64,000 bases of DNA from IMG/VR virus record IMGVR_UViG_3300009109_000001, positions 62,001 through 126,000 of that record; one strand, given 5' to 3'. This document shows positions 25,045 through 34,265 of the stretch, in pieces. This stretch comes from a virus. How positions within the stretch are numbered: position 1 is the stretch's first letter; every line of letters begins with the position of its first letter. A program made the position numbers and the translations under genes. The notes under the pieces were generated by a model. It saw nothing but the letters and a program-made list of their open reading frames with translations. It had not been told where the DNA came from and did no database searches.

Positions 25045-25725
25045 ATGCTATTATTAGAGAAATACGAATACTCTCCTATTGACAGAGTAACAACAATAGA
25101 CAGAAAACGCCATTATAAGTTACCTGATGGCTCAAGTGTTCCTAGTGTTACAACTATACTAGATGCAACAAAATCAAAAGAAAAAAGAGAAGCATTAGCA
25201 AATTGGAGAAAGCGTGTTGGCACAGAGCAAGCACAGCAAATTACTACAGAAGCTGCTAATGTTGGCACGTTAATGCATAAAAATTTAGAATTATACATTA
25301 ACAGTGAAAAGAGAAAAGTAGGCAGTAATCAAATACATCAGCAAGCATATAGTATGTCTAATGTTATTATAGCGGAAGGTTTTAGGCAAGTAGCAGAGAT
25401 ATATGGCACAGAAGTTTCGTTGTATGCCAGTGGTTTATATGCCGGCACAACAGATTGTGTTGGTTTATGGAATGGTAAGTTAGCAATTTTAGATTTTAAG
25501 CAAACAAATAAACCAAAGAAAAGAGAATGGGTTGATGATTACTTTTGCCAACTTACTGCTTATGCTCAGGCTCATAATGAGATGTTTGATACAGAAATAA
25601 ATACTGGAGTTATACTAATGTGCAGTCGTGATTTAACATATCAAGAATTTGTTATTGAAGGTGAGGAGTTTGACACCGTGGCTGAAGGTTGGAATGATAA
25701 AGTCGCCCAGTATTATAATGTATAA
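25045..25725 (+). CDS. PD-(D/E)XK nuclease (RecB/Cas4-like exonuclease)
   Basis: 226 aa. GLYAGTTDCVGLWNGKLAILD with the following FKQTNKPKK forms the D...(D)xK core of the PD-(D/E)XK superfamily, with the motif Q residue in CQLTAYAQAH (about 172-181). An upstream His (GTLMHKNLE) completes the RecB-type layout. It likely degrades or processes DNA early in infection, as its consensus host-type promoter indicates. It overlaps the radical SAM gene by 8 nt. Confidence 0.8.
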   Translation: MLLLEKYEYSPIDRVTTIDRKRHYKLPDGSSVPSVTTILDATKSKEKREALANWRKRVGTEQAQQITTEAANVGTLMHKNLELYINSEKRKVGSNQIHQQAYSMSNVIIAEGFRQVAEIYGTEVSLYASGLYAGTTDCVGLWNGKLAILDFKQTNKPKKREWVDDYFCQLTAYAQAHNEMFDTEINTGVILMCSRDLTYQEFVIEGEEFDTVAEGWNDKVAQYYNV

Positions 25726-26998
25726 TCTCAACGATATTAAAAGTGTTCAAATAGAAATAACAGAGCGGTGCAATGCCGCTTGTCCTGCCTGTCCGCGAAA
25801 TTATTTTGGTTATGGGGCAAAACCCGGTATATATAAAGGCAATATGACACTTGAGCAGTTTAAAATACTATTGCCCGAAGAATTTTTGCAACAATTAAAC
25901 GATATAAGTTTTTGTGGTAATCTGGGTGATGCCCAAATGAATCCTTATTTGCACGATATGGTAGAATATTTGTTTAGTGTTAATCCAGAGATTTGGGCAA
26001 CCCTCAATACTAATGGTTCAATGTATGAGCAACATTATTGGGCAGAGTTTGCAAAGTATGGTAAAGGGATGAAAATAATATGGGCAATTGATGGCACTAC
26101 AGAAGAAGTGCATTCGTTTTATAGGCGTAATACAAGTTATCTTAAAGTATTAAGTAATGCAACAGCATTTATTGATGCTGGAGGAAATGCATGTTGGCAA
26201 TTTATATTGTTTAAGCATAATCAACATCAATTAGAAGAAGTAAAAAGATTAGCTAAAGCATATAATTTTAATAATATTGATGTTATTAAATCAGATCGTC
26301 CTAATGGTACTCCTGTTATGGATAACAAAGGAGTATATGTTGGACAATTGGAAGACTCAACTATAGATGAATATGGTTATATGAATGCTACAACAAATTT
26401 AAAAGAAAATACTAATGTAGATGCACTTGATGGGCATACTGTTGATATGAAACAAACAATAGAATTTGGTAAAATTGTCAGTAAAAAATATTTAAATCAA
26501 GAAAAGTCTTGGGAGAAAGATATTACAGAGAAATCTTGGCTTGAAGGTTATTTAGGTGGATATGCCAATATTACTAATAATTTTGATAATGTAGATATTA
26601 ATAATATTTTACGTGGTGGAGGAGAAGCTCGTTTTATTGAGAATCGTAAAATAGATTGTATGGCAGTTGATTTACAACGAATTTTTATTACAGCAGATGG
26701 TTATGTATATCCATGTTGCATGATGGGATTGAACCATACAAGAATAGCAAATGAATATACATATGATACTCGAGAACTTTTAAAATACGCAGGCTTACAA
26801 CAAGATGTAAATGATGCATTAAAGCATGGAAGTATTAAAGCAGTATTTGATAGTGGATTTATGAATCTTGTCAAACAAACTTGGAAACCAGATACATCAG
26901 AAAATATATTTCTCCAAACAGTAAATGCACCATATAATAGTAAAAATGGAAATTTACATATTTGTGCTTCAACCTGTAGTAATTGTAATTACAGTTAA
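25718..26998 (+). CDS. radical SAM/SPASM-type protein
   Basis: 426 aa from ATG 25718. The [4Fe-4S] S-adenosylmethionine motif is CNAACPACPR (Cx3Cx2C), followed by a TIM-barrel with a NTNGS segment. The C-terminal cysteine clusters YVYPCCMMG and CASTCSNC fit an auxiliary SPASM or twitch cluster. Such enzymes modify peptides or build cofactors. The true start is inside the nuclease gene; earlier in-frame starts lie before the ribosome could reinitiate. The substrate is unknown, but a second radical SAM gene lies at 40559. Confidence 0.8.
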   Translation: MYNLNDIKSVQIEITERCNAACPACPRNYFGYGAKPGIYKGNMTLEQFKILLPEEFLQQLNDISFCGNLGDAQMNPYLHDMVEYLFSVNPEIWATLNTNGSMYEQHYWAEFAKYGKGMKIIWAIDGTTEEVHSFYRRNTSYLKVLSNATAFIDAGGNACWQFILFKHNQHQLEEVKRLAKAYNFNNIDVIKSDRPNGTPVMDNKGVYVGQLEDSTIDEYGYMNATTNLKENTNVDALDGHTVDMKQTIEFGKIVSKKYLNQEKSWEKDITEKSWLEGYLGGYANITNNFDNVDINNILRGGGEARFIENRKIDCMAVDLQRIFITADGYVYPCCMMGLNHTRIANEYTYDTRELLKYAGLQQDVNDALKHGSIKAVFDSGFMNLVKQTWKPDTSENIFLQTVNAPYNSKNGNLHICASTCSNCNYS

Positions 26999-27000
26999 AG

Positions 27001-27008
27001 TATAAATA
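27001..27008 (+). promoter_or_regulatory. T4-type late promoter TATAAATA, leaderless register
   Basis: Exact TATAAATA, then TAGAT, then ATG 27014; the predicted +1 coincides with the start codon. Confidence 0.78.
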
Positions 27009-27013
27009 TAGAT

Positions 27014-28843
27014 ATGGCAATAGTACAAATTTCAAGAATACAACATCGTAGAGGATTGGAATCAAATCTTCCACAACTATCACATGCAGAATTAGGTTGG
27101 GTTACTGATTCTCGTAAATTATATATTGGCAACGGCCCAACGAGTGCCGGCGCGCCAATTGTAGGTAATACACAAGTATTAACAGAACACAGTAATATTG
27201 TGTCATTGTTAAACTATACTTACGAGGGAAATGCAACATCAACAGTTCAAACAGGAGCCACAGCAGGCGCACCAACTGTTAGAAAATTGCAAGATAGGTT
27301 AGATGATTATGTTAGTGTAATGGATTTTGGTGCAAGTGGTAATGGTTCAGTAGATGACACCGCCGCAATTGATAGGGCAATGTATGAATTGTTTGTTAAA
27401 GATACTACACAAAAAGCACGTAGAAGTTTATATTTCCCTGCAGGTGTTTATAAAGTAACTGCTCCAATAAAAATACCAACTTGGGCAACTATTTTTGGTG
27501 ATGGTCCAGGTAAATCACTTATACAGTATAATGAAACACAAACTAATGCAACTGCTACCGCTACTTTAAGTTCAGGTGCTGTGGCGAGTATTGCTGTTAG
27601 TGCTGGTGGTGCAGGTTATACAACTGCTCCAGTAGTAACAATTACAGGTGATGGTAGTAGTGCAACAGCAACAGCAACAATTGTTGGTGGAGTAGTTACA
27701 GCAATTACTGTTACAAATGGTGGTTCAGGTTATTCAAGTGCTACAGTAACTATTACTTCTTCAACAACGGCAGGACATGATAGTTGTGTAATGCGTACAT
27801 CAGATTCTAAAAATCAAATCGCACCAAATATTGGTAATAACAGTGCTATACAACCACAGAGTTTAGTAGTTAGCAACCTATGTATTAAAACGACAGATAC
27901 AACACATTTACTACAAGATTGTATTCAAATTGATTCAACACTTAATTCATATTTTGAAAATGTGGCATTTATGGGCACATATACTAATGGTGATGGTTTA
28001 AATAGTACTGATAGACCAGCTGCTGTAAAAGTTACACAAACAAATGCATTAAAAACACGAAATATTACATTTAACAATTGTCAGTTTTTGGGCGTTCCAA
28101 TTGGAGTATATTCAAATGACGCCATTGAAGGTTTTAATTTTACAAATTGTAATTTTGACATTGCAAACAGAGGTATATGGTTAGGTGAATCAACATCATC
28201 AGGAACTGGCCCGACAAGTTTTAAAGTAATGGGGTCTTTATTTCGTGATATAGATTATGAAGCCATTAACGTAGACTATGGTTCAGCCATTTATTCAGTT
28301 GGCAACACATTTGATGATGTAGGTAATAATAACTCAGGTGATGGTACTACTAGTGCTGTTGCTGATGTAATTAACTATGCTAGTTCAAATGTATCTAATT
28401 GTACTAGTATTTCAGATAACTTTAAACGTCCAGATGGAGATGTAGGAACATTTGATAGAATTGCTACAAATAATGCTGATGTTTATTACAATATACCTAA
28501 TGAAAAACAAGTATGGGGTAAACATGAAGCACGTATTCCTACAACAATAACATTGGCAGATAATCAAACTGCTGTTACAACTGGACTTACTTTTGCTGAA
28601 GCTTCAATAAAAGATGTTAAAATTTCTTATAAAATTACACGTGGTTCAGAGTCTAGAGTAGGTACTTTAGATATAGCAATTAAAACAGGTGCATCAAGTA
28701 TTAGTGATGAATATGAAGAAACAGCCGCAACTGGAGTTTCGTTTACAGTTACTCATAGTGGTGGTATTGCAACGTTGAAGTATACTACTACAAACACTGG
28801 TACCGTGGCCTCGTTTGTAAACGCAATAGAAATCATTAATTAA
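27014..28843 (+). CDS. tail spike with pectate-lyase-type beta-helix
   Basis: 609 aa. The N-terminal ~45 residues (IQHRRGLESNLPQLSHAELG) match the virion-anchoring start of MTD/tail-fibre proteins. DYVSVMDFGASGNGSVDDTAAI (shown here in part) marks the Pectate_lyase_3 beta-helix, which in phages depolymerises surface polysaccharide. Two Gly-rich beta repeats (around 27560-27770, VSAGGAGYTTAP and VTNGGSGYSSA) are inserted in the helix. A C-terminal beta domain likely trimerises. It is transcribed from an exact late promoter. Confidence 0.82.
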   Translation: MAIVQISRIQHRRGLESNLPQLSHAELGWVTDSRKLYIGNGPTSAGAPIVGNTQVLTEHSNIVSLLNYTYEGNATSTVQTGATAGAPTVRKLQDRLDDYVSVMDFGASGNGSVDDTAAIDRAMYELFVKDTTQKARRSLYFPAGVYKVTAPIKIPTWATIFGDGPGKSLIQYNETQTNATATATLSSGAVASIAVSAGGAGYTTAPVVTITGDGSSATATATIVGGVVTAITVTNGGSGYSSATVTITSSTTAGHDSCVMRTSDSKNQIAPNIGNNSAIQPQSLVVSNLCIKTTDTTHLLQDCIQIDSTLNSYFENVAFMGTYTNGDGLNSTDRPAAVKVTQTNALKTRNITFNNCQFLGVPIGVYSNDAIEGFNFTNCNFDIANRGIWLGESTSSGTGPTSFKVMGSLFRDIDYEAINVDYGSAIYSVGNTFDDVGNNNSGDGTTSAVADVINYASSNVSNCTSISDNFKRPDGDVGTFDRIATNNADVYYNIPNEKQVWGKHEARIPTTITLADNQTAVTTGLTFAEASIKDVKISYKITRGSESRVGTLDIAIKTGASSISDEYEETAATGVSFTVTHSGGIATLKYTTTNTGTVASFVNAIEIIN

Positions 28844-29002
28844 AATACCTAGAAGTTAATATTAGCAAATGTTAAACACGTGGATAATCTGGTTACAGAC
28901 CAGGTAAATACTTCAAATATCATTTTCTCGATATATACATATAAGGCGTGACAATCAAAGCGTTTTATTGTATAATAGATATTATAATTAAGGATCTCAA
29001 CT
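28844..29002 (+). other. intergenic region with hairpin and RNR promoter
   Basis: CTGGT/ACCAG (28889-28893 and 28899-28903) forms a 5-bp hairpin without a T-run, perhaps a weak terminator or processing site after the tail spike gene. The ribonucleotide reductase promoter follows at 28948. No coding potential was seen. Confidence 0.4.
28948..28976 (+). promoter_or_regulatory. sigma70-type promoter for ribonucleotide reductase operon
   Basis: GTGACA (28948-28953), 17-nt spacer, TATAAT (28971-28976). Unlike other early promoters here it leaves a ~20-nt leader, which carries AAGGATC as ribosome-binding site before ATG 29003. Confidence 0.75.
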
Positions 29003-30916
29003 ATGGCAGATAATCAATTACCCTCCCTATACCAGCAATACATTCATTTATCAAGATACTCTCGTTACCGTTATGAAGACAATCGACGAGAAACATGGGA
29101 AGAAACAGTAGACAGATACTTTACTTTCTTCGCAGAACATTTAAAGGAGACATGTAGTTATAATTTGTCAAAAGATCTTAAAGAAAAACTTCAAGATTCT
29201 GTATTAAATTTAGAAACAATGCCTTCTATGCGCTGTCTTATGACTGCTGGAGAGGCATTACATCGCGAGAATGTCGCGGGTTATAATTGTTCATTTGTAG
29301 CAATTGATAACCCACGTGCATTTGACGAAATACTTTATATCTTAATGAATGGTACGGGCGTTGGCTTTAGTGTTGAACGCCAAATGATTAATGAAATGCC
29401 CCGAGTTGCTGATGATTTTTATCCAACAGAAACTACTATTGTAGTAAGTGACTCTAAATTGGGTTGGGCCAAAGCACTCAAAGAATTAGTTCATCTATTG
29501 TACGGCGGACAAATTCCTGTATGGGATTTGACGCGAGTTAGAGCCGCAGGTTCTCCATTAAAAACATTTGGTGGTAGAGCATCAGGTCCAGAACCTTTAG
29601 AAGACTTATTTAATTTTTGTGTAGGTATTTTCAAAGGCGCCGCTGGACGTAGACTAACATCCTTAGAGTGTCATGATATTACATGTAAAATTGCGGAGAT
29701 AGTAGTAGTAGGTGGTGTAAGGCGTTCTGCGTTGATCAGTTTGTCAAATTTGTCTGACGACAGAATGCGTTTAGCAAAATCAGGACAGTGGTGGGAAACA
29801 CAAACTCAACGAGCATTAGCAAATAATTCTGCTTGTTACACTGAACGTCCTGATATTGGTATTTTTATGGAAGAATGGAAATCTCTCTATGAGTCCAAAT
29901 CCGGTGAGCGTGGCATATTTAACAGACGTGCCGCTAAAGAACAAGCAGGCAAAAATGAACGTAGAGATCCAAATCATAATTTTGGCACCAACCCTTGCAG
30001 TGAAATTATTTTAAGATCAGAAGAATTTTGTAATTTATCTGAAGTAGTAATTCGTCCAAACGATACTTTTGAAACATTAAAAGATAAAGTTATTAATGCA
30101 ACTATTTTAGGCACATTCCAATCAACACTTACTAATTTTAGATATCTTAATAAGAGATGGTTACAGAATTGTGATGAAGAGCGTTTATTGGGTGTTTCTT
30201 TAACAGGTATTATGGATAATCCATTAACAAATGGTAAAAAGAAAGGTTTAGAGGAATTACTCACAGAACTTAAAAAAGTTGCTGTTGCTACTAATAAGGA
30301 TTGGGCAAAGAGACTTGGTATTAATCAATCTGTTGCAATTACTTGTGTAAAACCATCAGGTACAGTAAGTCAATTAGTAGATAGCGCAAGTGGAATACAT
30401 GCAAGACATAATCAATATTATATTCGAACAGTTAGAGCAGATAAAAAAGATCCATTAGCAAAAATGATGATAGAAGCAGGATTTCCTGTAGAAGATGATG
30501 TAACAAAACCAGAACATACTGTAGTATTTTCCTTTCCAATGAAAGGGCCACAATATGGTGTTTATAGAAAAGATATGACAGCCATAGAACAGTTAGAATT
30601 ATGGAAAATTTATCAAGATAATTGGTGTGAACACAAACCCTCAGTAACAATTAGTGTCAAAGAACACGAGTGGTTGGAGGTCGGAGCGTGGGTTTATGAA
30701 CACTTTGATCAAATGTCTGGTGTATCGTTTTTACCGTTTAGTGATCATACGTATCGGCAAGCACCATACCAAGATTGCACTAAAGAACAGTATGAACAAG
30801 CAATGCAAAGTATGCCCAAAAATGTAAGTTGGGAAACTTTAAGCGAATATGAACAACAAGATATGACTACAAGCAGTCAAGAATTAGCATGTGTAGCCGG
30901 AGGATGCGAAATATGA
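29003..30916 (+). CDS. nrdJ: adenosylcobalamin-dependent ribonucleotide reductase (class II)
   Basis: 637 aa, a single-chain class II (NrdJ) reductase. MPSMRCLMTAGEA and GYNCSFVAIDN carry substrate-site cysteines, NPCSEIILRSEEFCNLSE the radical-site cysteine and Glu, and KPSGTVSQLVDSASGIH the phosphate-binding loop. The C-terminal CVAGGC pair is the redox-active tail reduced by glutaredoxin or thioredoxin. It makes deoxyribonucleotides using host B12. It heads an overlapping operon with the Cys-rich peptide, glutaredoxin and CDF transporter, expressed from its own host-type promoter. Confidence 0.93.
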   Translation: MADNQLPSLYQQYIHLSRYSRYRYEDNRRETWEETVDRYFTFFAEHLKETCSYNLSKDLKEKLQDSVLNLETMPSMRCLMTAGEALHRENVAGYNCSFVAIDNPRAFDEILYILMNGTGVGFSVERQMINEMPRVADDFYPTETTIVVSDSKLGWAKALKELVHLLYGGQIPVWDLTRVRAAGSPLKTFGGRASGPEPLEDLFNFCVGIFKGAAGRRLTSLECHDITCKIAEIVVVGGVRRSALISLSNLSDDRMRLAKSGQWWETQTQRALANNSACYTERPDIGIFMEEWKSLYESKSGERGIFNRRAAKEQAGKNERRDPNHNFGTNPCSEIILRSEEFCNLSEVVIRPNDTFETLKDKVINATILGTFQSTLTNFRYLNKRWLQNCDEERLLGVSLTGIMDNPLTNGKKKGLEELLTELKKVAVATNKDWAKRLGINQSVAITCVKPSGTVSQLVDSASGIHARHNQYYIRTVRADKKDPLAKMMIEAGFPVEDDVTKPEHTVVFSFPMKGPQYGVYRKDMTAIEQLELWKIYQDNWCEHKPSVTISVKEHEWLEVGAWVYEHFDQMSGVSFLPFSDHTYRQAPYQDCTKEQYEQAMQSMPKNVSWETLSEYEQQDMTTSSQELACVAGGCEI

Positions 30917-31044
30917 TAGAAAAGGATTGTGGATGCACTAATCCAGATTGTAAATGCGATGAGACAGGAATTTGTACCTGTGAAGATTGTGGCTGTGATT
31001 GCCACAAAGTAGATCATAGTAAAGACTGGAAAGGTTTAATATGA
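30913..31044 (+). CDS. metallothionein-like Cys-rich peptide, 43 aa
   Basis: 43 aa with nine cysteines arranged as CGC, CKC, CTC and CGCDC plus histidines, the CxC spacing typical of metal-thiolate cluster peptides. It overlaps nrdJ by 4 nt (ATGA) and glutaredoxin by 4 nt, so it is translated with them. I infer binding of Zn, Cu or a similar soft metal, with the adjacent CDF transporter as the export partner. It does not match the classical cyanobacterial SmtA pattern. The reading frame is short but its placement and composition make it credible. Confidence 0.7.
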   Translation: MIEKDCGCTNPDCKCDETGICTCEDCGCDCHKVDHSKDWKGLI

Positions 31045-31274
31045 TCAAAATTTATAGTAAGAACTCTTGCGCTTTCTGCGTAAGAGCAAAGCAGTATCTA
31101 GAATCAAAAAATATAACATATGAAGAGGTAAATATCGAACAAGATCTAGAAGCACGCCAATGGATTTTGGAACAAGGTCATAGAACCGTTCCACAAATTT
31201 ATATCAATGATCGATTAGTAGAAGGCGGATTTAATGGACTAGTGGAGACACCAGATACTCTACTACTGGGATAA
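31041..31274 (+). CDS. grx: glutaredoxin
   Basis: 77 aa. IYSKNSCAFCVRAKQYL has the CxxC active site (CAFC), TVPQIYIND the cis-Pro loop, and GGFNG the glutathione-binding turn. It very likely recycles the C-terminal disulfide of the NrdJ encoded just upstream, as T4 NrdC does for the T4 reductase. Translation is coupled to both neighbours. Confidence 0.92.
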   Translation: MIKIYSKNSCAFCVRAKQYLESKNITYEEVNIEQDLEARQWILEQGHRTVPQIYINDRLVEGGFNGLVETPDTLLLG

Positions 31275-31894
31275 TGTTTCGAATATGTTTAGACGATGAC
31301 TGTCATGATTTAGAAGAATGTGGCGCATGTGAACGCAATGCTTTAATTATATGTTTTTTAATTAATGCGTTGATGTTTGTTGTTGAGTTATATTTTGGTG
31401 TAATATCCCATTCTGCTAGTTTACTTGGTGATAGTGCTCATAATATAGGTGATGCTTTAATCCTATTAGGCAGTATATTTGTTATGAGTTCTAGTCTGAT
31501 AGTAAAAGCAAAAGTCGCATTATTAAAAGCAATAATAATGTTAAGTTTTGGTATATTAGCGTTATGGTATGTTATTCAAAATGTAATAACAGGATATGTG
31601 CCTAATGCTACGCCTATTACTTTAGTAGGAGTTTTTGTATTAATAGGTAATATAGCATCTGCTATGTTATTGTTATATTATAAAAATAAAGACATTAATT
31701 TAAAGAGTGCATATATTTGTTGTAGAAATGATGCCATATCAAGTGTTGGTATTATTATTGCTGGTATATTAGTAGGACTAACGCAGAGCAATATACCAGA
31801 TGTCGTAATTGGTGGTGGTATAGGCCTATTAATATGTTATAGTGCTATTAGAATTTTTAAGGAAAGTATGGATGTTAATCGAAATCAATCATAA
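31274..31894 (+). CDS. truncated CDF-family cation efflux protein
   Basis: 206 aa, about six hydrophobic segments. SHSASLLGDSAHNIGDALI (transmembrane helix 2, DxxxxxD metal site) and CCRNDAISSVGIIIAG (helix 5 equivalent of HxxxD, here with Asn in place of His) mark the cation diffusion facilitator family. The cytoplasmic C-terminal domain of normal ~300-aa members is absent. The N-terminus carries extra Cys/Asp/His (CLDDDCHDLEECGAC), possibly a metal sensor. Export of Zn, Mn or Fe is inferred. Cotranscribed with nrdJ, the Cys-rich peptide and glutaredoxin. Confidence 0.8.
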   Translation: MFRICLDDDCHDLEECGACERNALIICFLINALMFVVELYFGVISHSASLLGDSAHNIGDALILLGSIFVMSSSLIVKAKVALLKAIIMLSFGILALWYVIQNVITGYVPNATPITLVGVFVLIGNIASAMLLLYYKNKDINLKSAYICCRNDAISSVGIIIAGILVGLTQSNIPDVVIGGGIGLLICYSAIRIFKESMDVNRNQS

Positions 31895-32165
31895 AAAAGG
31901 TGATGTAATATCAATTAAGTTAGTAACTGGTGAAGAATTAGTTGCTAGATTTGAAGAAGAAACAGATACTCATATTACAGTAGACAAGCCAATGTCTCTA
32001 CAAGTAGGACCGCAAGGTGTAGGTATTAGTCAATTTATGTTAACAATGGAAATGGATACCACTGTAACTCTTTCTAAACATAATTGTATAGTAATTGCAC
32101 CAACAAGAAAAGAAATGTCTGACCAGTATATCCAAGGAACTACTGGTCTTGCCATGCCAAGTTAA
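31872..32165 (+). CDS. conserved hypothetical, Sm-like small protein
   Basis: 97 aa from ATG 31872. KKGDVISIKLVTGEELVARF is a small beta-barrel start reminiscent of Sm-like folds. A C-terminal helix includes MSDQYIQGTTGLAMPS. A very similar small protein is, in my recollection, a regular neighbour of PAAR genes in cyanophage-type myoviruses. It overlaps the CDF gene by 23 nt. Confidence 0.55.
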   Translation: MLIEINHKKGDVISIKLVTGEELVARFEEETDTHITVDKPMSLQVGPQGVGISQFMLTMEMDTTVTLSKHNCIVIAPTRKEMSDQYIQGTTGLAMPS

Positions 32166-32166
32166 A

Positions 32167-32172
32167 TAAATA
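32167..32172 (+). promoter_or_regulatory. late promoter AATAAATA, leaderless register
   Basis: AATAAATA (32165-32172), then GTAGT, then ATG 32178. Confidence 0.6.
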
Positions 32173-32177
32173 GTAGT

Positions 32178-32468
32178 ATGGCATGGAAAGCACAGCGGGA
32201 CAAAGACCCTAATTCAGCAGGCGGCATCGCTCAAGGCGGTGCTGAATCTGTCTTAATTAATGGACGAAAAGCAGGCATACCTCAAATGGATGTCACTCCT
32301 CATGCACCTTGTCCATTACCATCCCCACCTCATTGTAGTGCTAAAACTGTATCAACATGTAAGTCAGTTATTATTGAAGGAAAGCCAGCATTGCGAACTA
32401 AAATTGATAAAGATACTTGTGGCCATCCACGTGCTGTGGGCAGTGAAGACGTTATTATAGGAGAATAG
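32178..32468 (+). CDS. PAAR-domain baseplate spike tip protein
   Basis: 96 aa. The repeated His/Cys/Pro pattern MDVTPHAPCPLPSPPHC, then VIIEGKPALR and CGHPRAVGS fits the PAAR fold that caps the gp5 spike in T4-like phages (gp5.4). It should bind a metal and sharpen the membrane-piercing tip. A late promoter box lies 5 nt upstream of the ATG and the baseplate-type gene follows after 3 nt. Confidence 0.88.
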   Translation: MAWKAQRDKDPNSAGGIAQGGAESVLINGRKAGIPQMDVTPHAPCPLPSPPHCSAKTVSTCKSVIIEGKPALRTKIDKDTCGHPRAVGSEDVIIGE

Positions 32469-32471
32469 GAC

Positions 32472-34121
32472 ATGGCAGGCGGTGAAAGCATTTATGGAGA
32501 AGGCGGCGTAGGTGCCCAGGGCAGTTGCGAAGTTGGAGACAAATGTTTAGAATCTGAAGCATTGGCAGAATTAATGGAAGGTAATGGTTTGGCTATGCCA
32601 ACAACTACCAAAGCATTAATAGATTCTATTAAAGAATTGCCAATTCAGAAAGCCGCTAAAGATATGGTAGATGCTATTGCTAATCTAGAATGTACCGGAC
32701 AAGAAGGTGGTATGTTTGGTATACCATCCGCCCAAGCGGACCAATTAAAATCAATAGCTAGTAAAATTGCTGGCGGTGGTTTGGGAGATACTGGTACTTT
32801 AATGGATTCAGTTCAAGCACATACAGATAAAATACTTGGTGGTGGTGATCCATCAAAATTTGCTGAGAATTTTGGGCAAATGGAACAAGCAATGGAACAA
32901 TCTGCTCAAGCAATGCATGCCGCTGTAGTAGGTGCTACAGAAACAGTATCTTCTCCTCTTGCTAAAGTAGCAGGACAATTTGGCCCAATGATGGAAGGAG
33001 GTCCTGAAGGTGGATTTAGTGGTGCTACGGCTGGAGCAAATTTAGCAAAACTAGGAGAATTACCACTTGATCAAAATCCAGTTGATGTTGTAGATAAACT
33101 TATAGCAGGTAATGCAGTAGAAGCAAAAGCAGCTTTTATGGCGGCTCATGGTAGTTTAGACACAGATAGCATCACATCTGCCCAAGCAACATCTGTTCTT
33201 TCTTCACTTAAAAGTTCTAAAGCAATGGATGAAGTAAAGACAATATTAAAGACACCAGATGCTACATTAACATCAGGTAGTGATATTATGGATTATGCTA
33301 AAGCATCAGGTGGTGCAGTAGAAAACTTCTCAGCAATGACTAAAGATTTTGGTGATGATTTTGGACAATTAAATACTGCTAGTGATATGGGAACAGTTGT
33401 TAAAGATTTAAGTGCCACTGCAAATCCTAATTTCCCAGCAGGAACAGAAAAAGTAACTGCCGCAACTGCTACCAATTTAACATCACAATTTGGTGGTGGT
33501 AGCGGAACTAATGGTGCAAAGACGTTTAAAGATGTCATGGGTTCAGTAATGGGTAAAAATGGCCCAATGGATGCGGCTTTAACGAACTATAAAAGTGCTA
33601 TGAGTGGCATTAGTACAACAGTTTTTTCAGATATAGCAAATGCCTGCAATGGAGATTGGAGTAGTGTTACATCAACTAGTGATACTGGTGAAACAATAAC
33701 AGGGCCAGGAGCAGCTGAAGTAGAATTAGGAACTGATGCAGCTGATCAAACATCTTTACAAGCAGTATTAACTAAATTAATACCAGATGCTGAAGCGGCC
33801 GCCGCGTCTGCCAGTGCAGCTATGCAATCGTCGGCTAGTGAAATTACTTCAATAATGACAAAGGAAAATGCTACGATGAAAGATATGAGTTTAGCGATGT
33901 CGGATGCGGCTAAAAAAATACAAAGTCAAGGTGCATTATCAGGGTTTGCATCTTCATTGTCATCTAAAATGGCAAATCCAGAAATTAAAAAAGCATTAGG
34001 AGAATGTTTATCCGGTGCTACTAAAGCATTAGCAGATAGTCAAGTATTTGATGATGCATTACAAAATAAAGCGGGCGTAACAGGGACAAATACGTTATCT
34101 CCACGTCCAGGACCACACTAG
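32472..34121 (+). CDS. large Ala/Gly/Ser-rich baseplate-associated protein
   Basis: 549 aa, low in aromatic residues, rich in Ala, Gly, Ser, Thr and Met, with long amphipathic helices (for example QAMEQSAQAMHAAVVGATE). No known domain. Directly behind PAAR, in the position where spike-associated or injected effector-like proteins occur. It ends with SPRPGPH. Probably structural and late; whether it is injected is unknown. Confidence 0.6.
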   Translation: MAGGESIYGEGGVGAQGSCEVGDKCLESEALAELMEGNGLAMPTTTKALIDSIKELPIQKAAKDMVDAIANLECTGQEGGMFGIPSAQADQLKSIASKIAGGGLGDTGTLMDSVQAHTDKILGGGDPSKFAENFGQMEQAMEQSAQAMHAAVVGATETVSSPLAKVAGQFGPMMEGGPEGGFSGATAGANLAKLGELPLDQNPVDVVDKLIAGNAVEAKAAFMAAHGSLDTDSITSAQATSVLSSLKSSKAMDEVKTILKTPDATLTSGSDIMDYAKASGGAVENFSAMTKDFGDDFGQLNTASDMGTVVKDLSATANPNFPAGTEKVTAATATNLTSQFGGGSGTNGAKTFKDVMGSVMGKNGPMDAALTNYKSAMSGISTTVFSDIANACNGDWSSVTSTSDTGETITGPGAAEVELGTDAADQTSLQAVLTKLIPDAEAAAASASAAMQSSASEITSIMTKENATMKDMSLAMSDAAKKIQSQGALSGFASSLSSKMANPEIKKALGECLSGATKALADSQVFDDALQNKAGVTGTNTLSPRPGPH

Positions 34122-34130
34122 GAATCAATC

Positions 34131-34265
34131 ATGGCAAAAAGTATAGGGTTTCAAAAGAGAATCTATGTTAAAAAGAAAACATCTATAGGGAATAGTACAA
34201 GATCACGTCCAACAAACAAACATAAAAAGCGCAGTTGGAAAAAATATAGAGGGCAGGGAAAGTAA
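34131..34265 (+). CDS. small basic conserved phage protein, 44 aa
   Basis: 44 aa, Lys/Arg-rich, ending KKRSWKKYRGQGK, an ending I associate with a tiny conserved protein of cyanophage-type myoviruses. Its stop overlaps the ATG of the next gene (TAATG). Nucleic-acid or ribosome binding is plausible from composition only. Confidence 0.6.
   Translation: MAKSIGFQKRIYVKKKTSIGNSTRSRPTNKHKKRSWKKYRGQGK

Noticed and set aside
25649-25717. Upstream TTG start for the radical SAM gene
   Set aside because: The extra residues are the nuclease gene read in another frame; ATG 25718 begins the family-like sequence.
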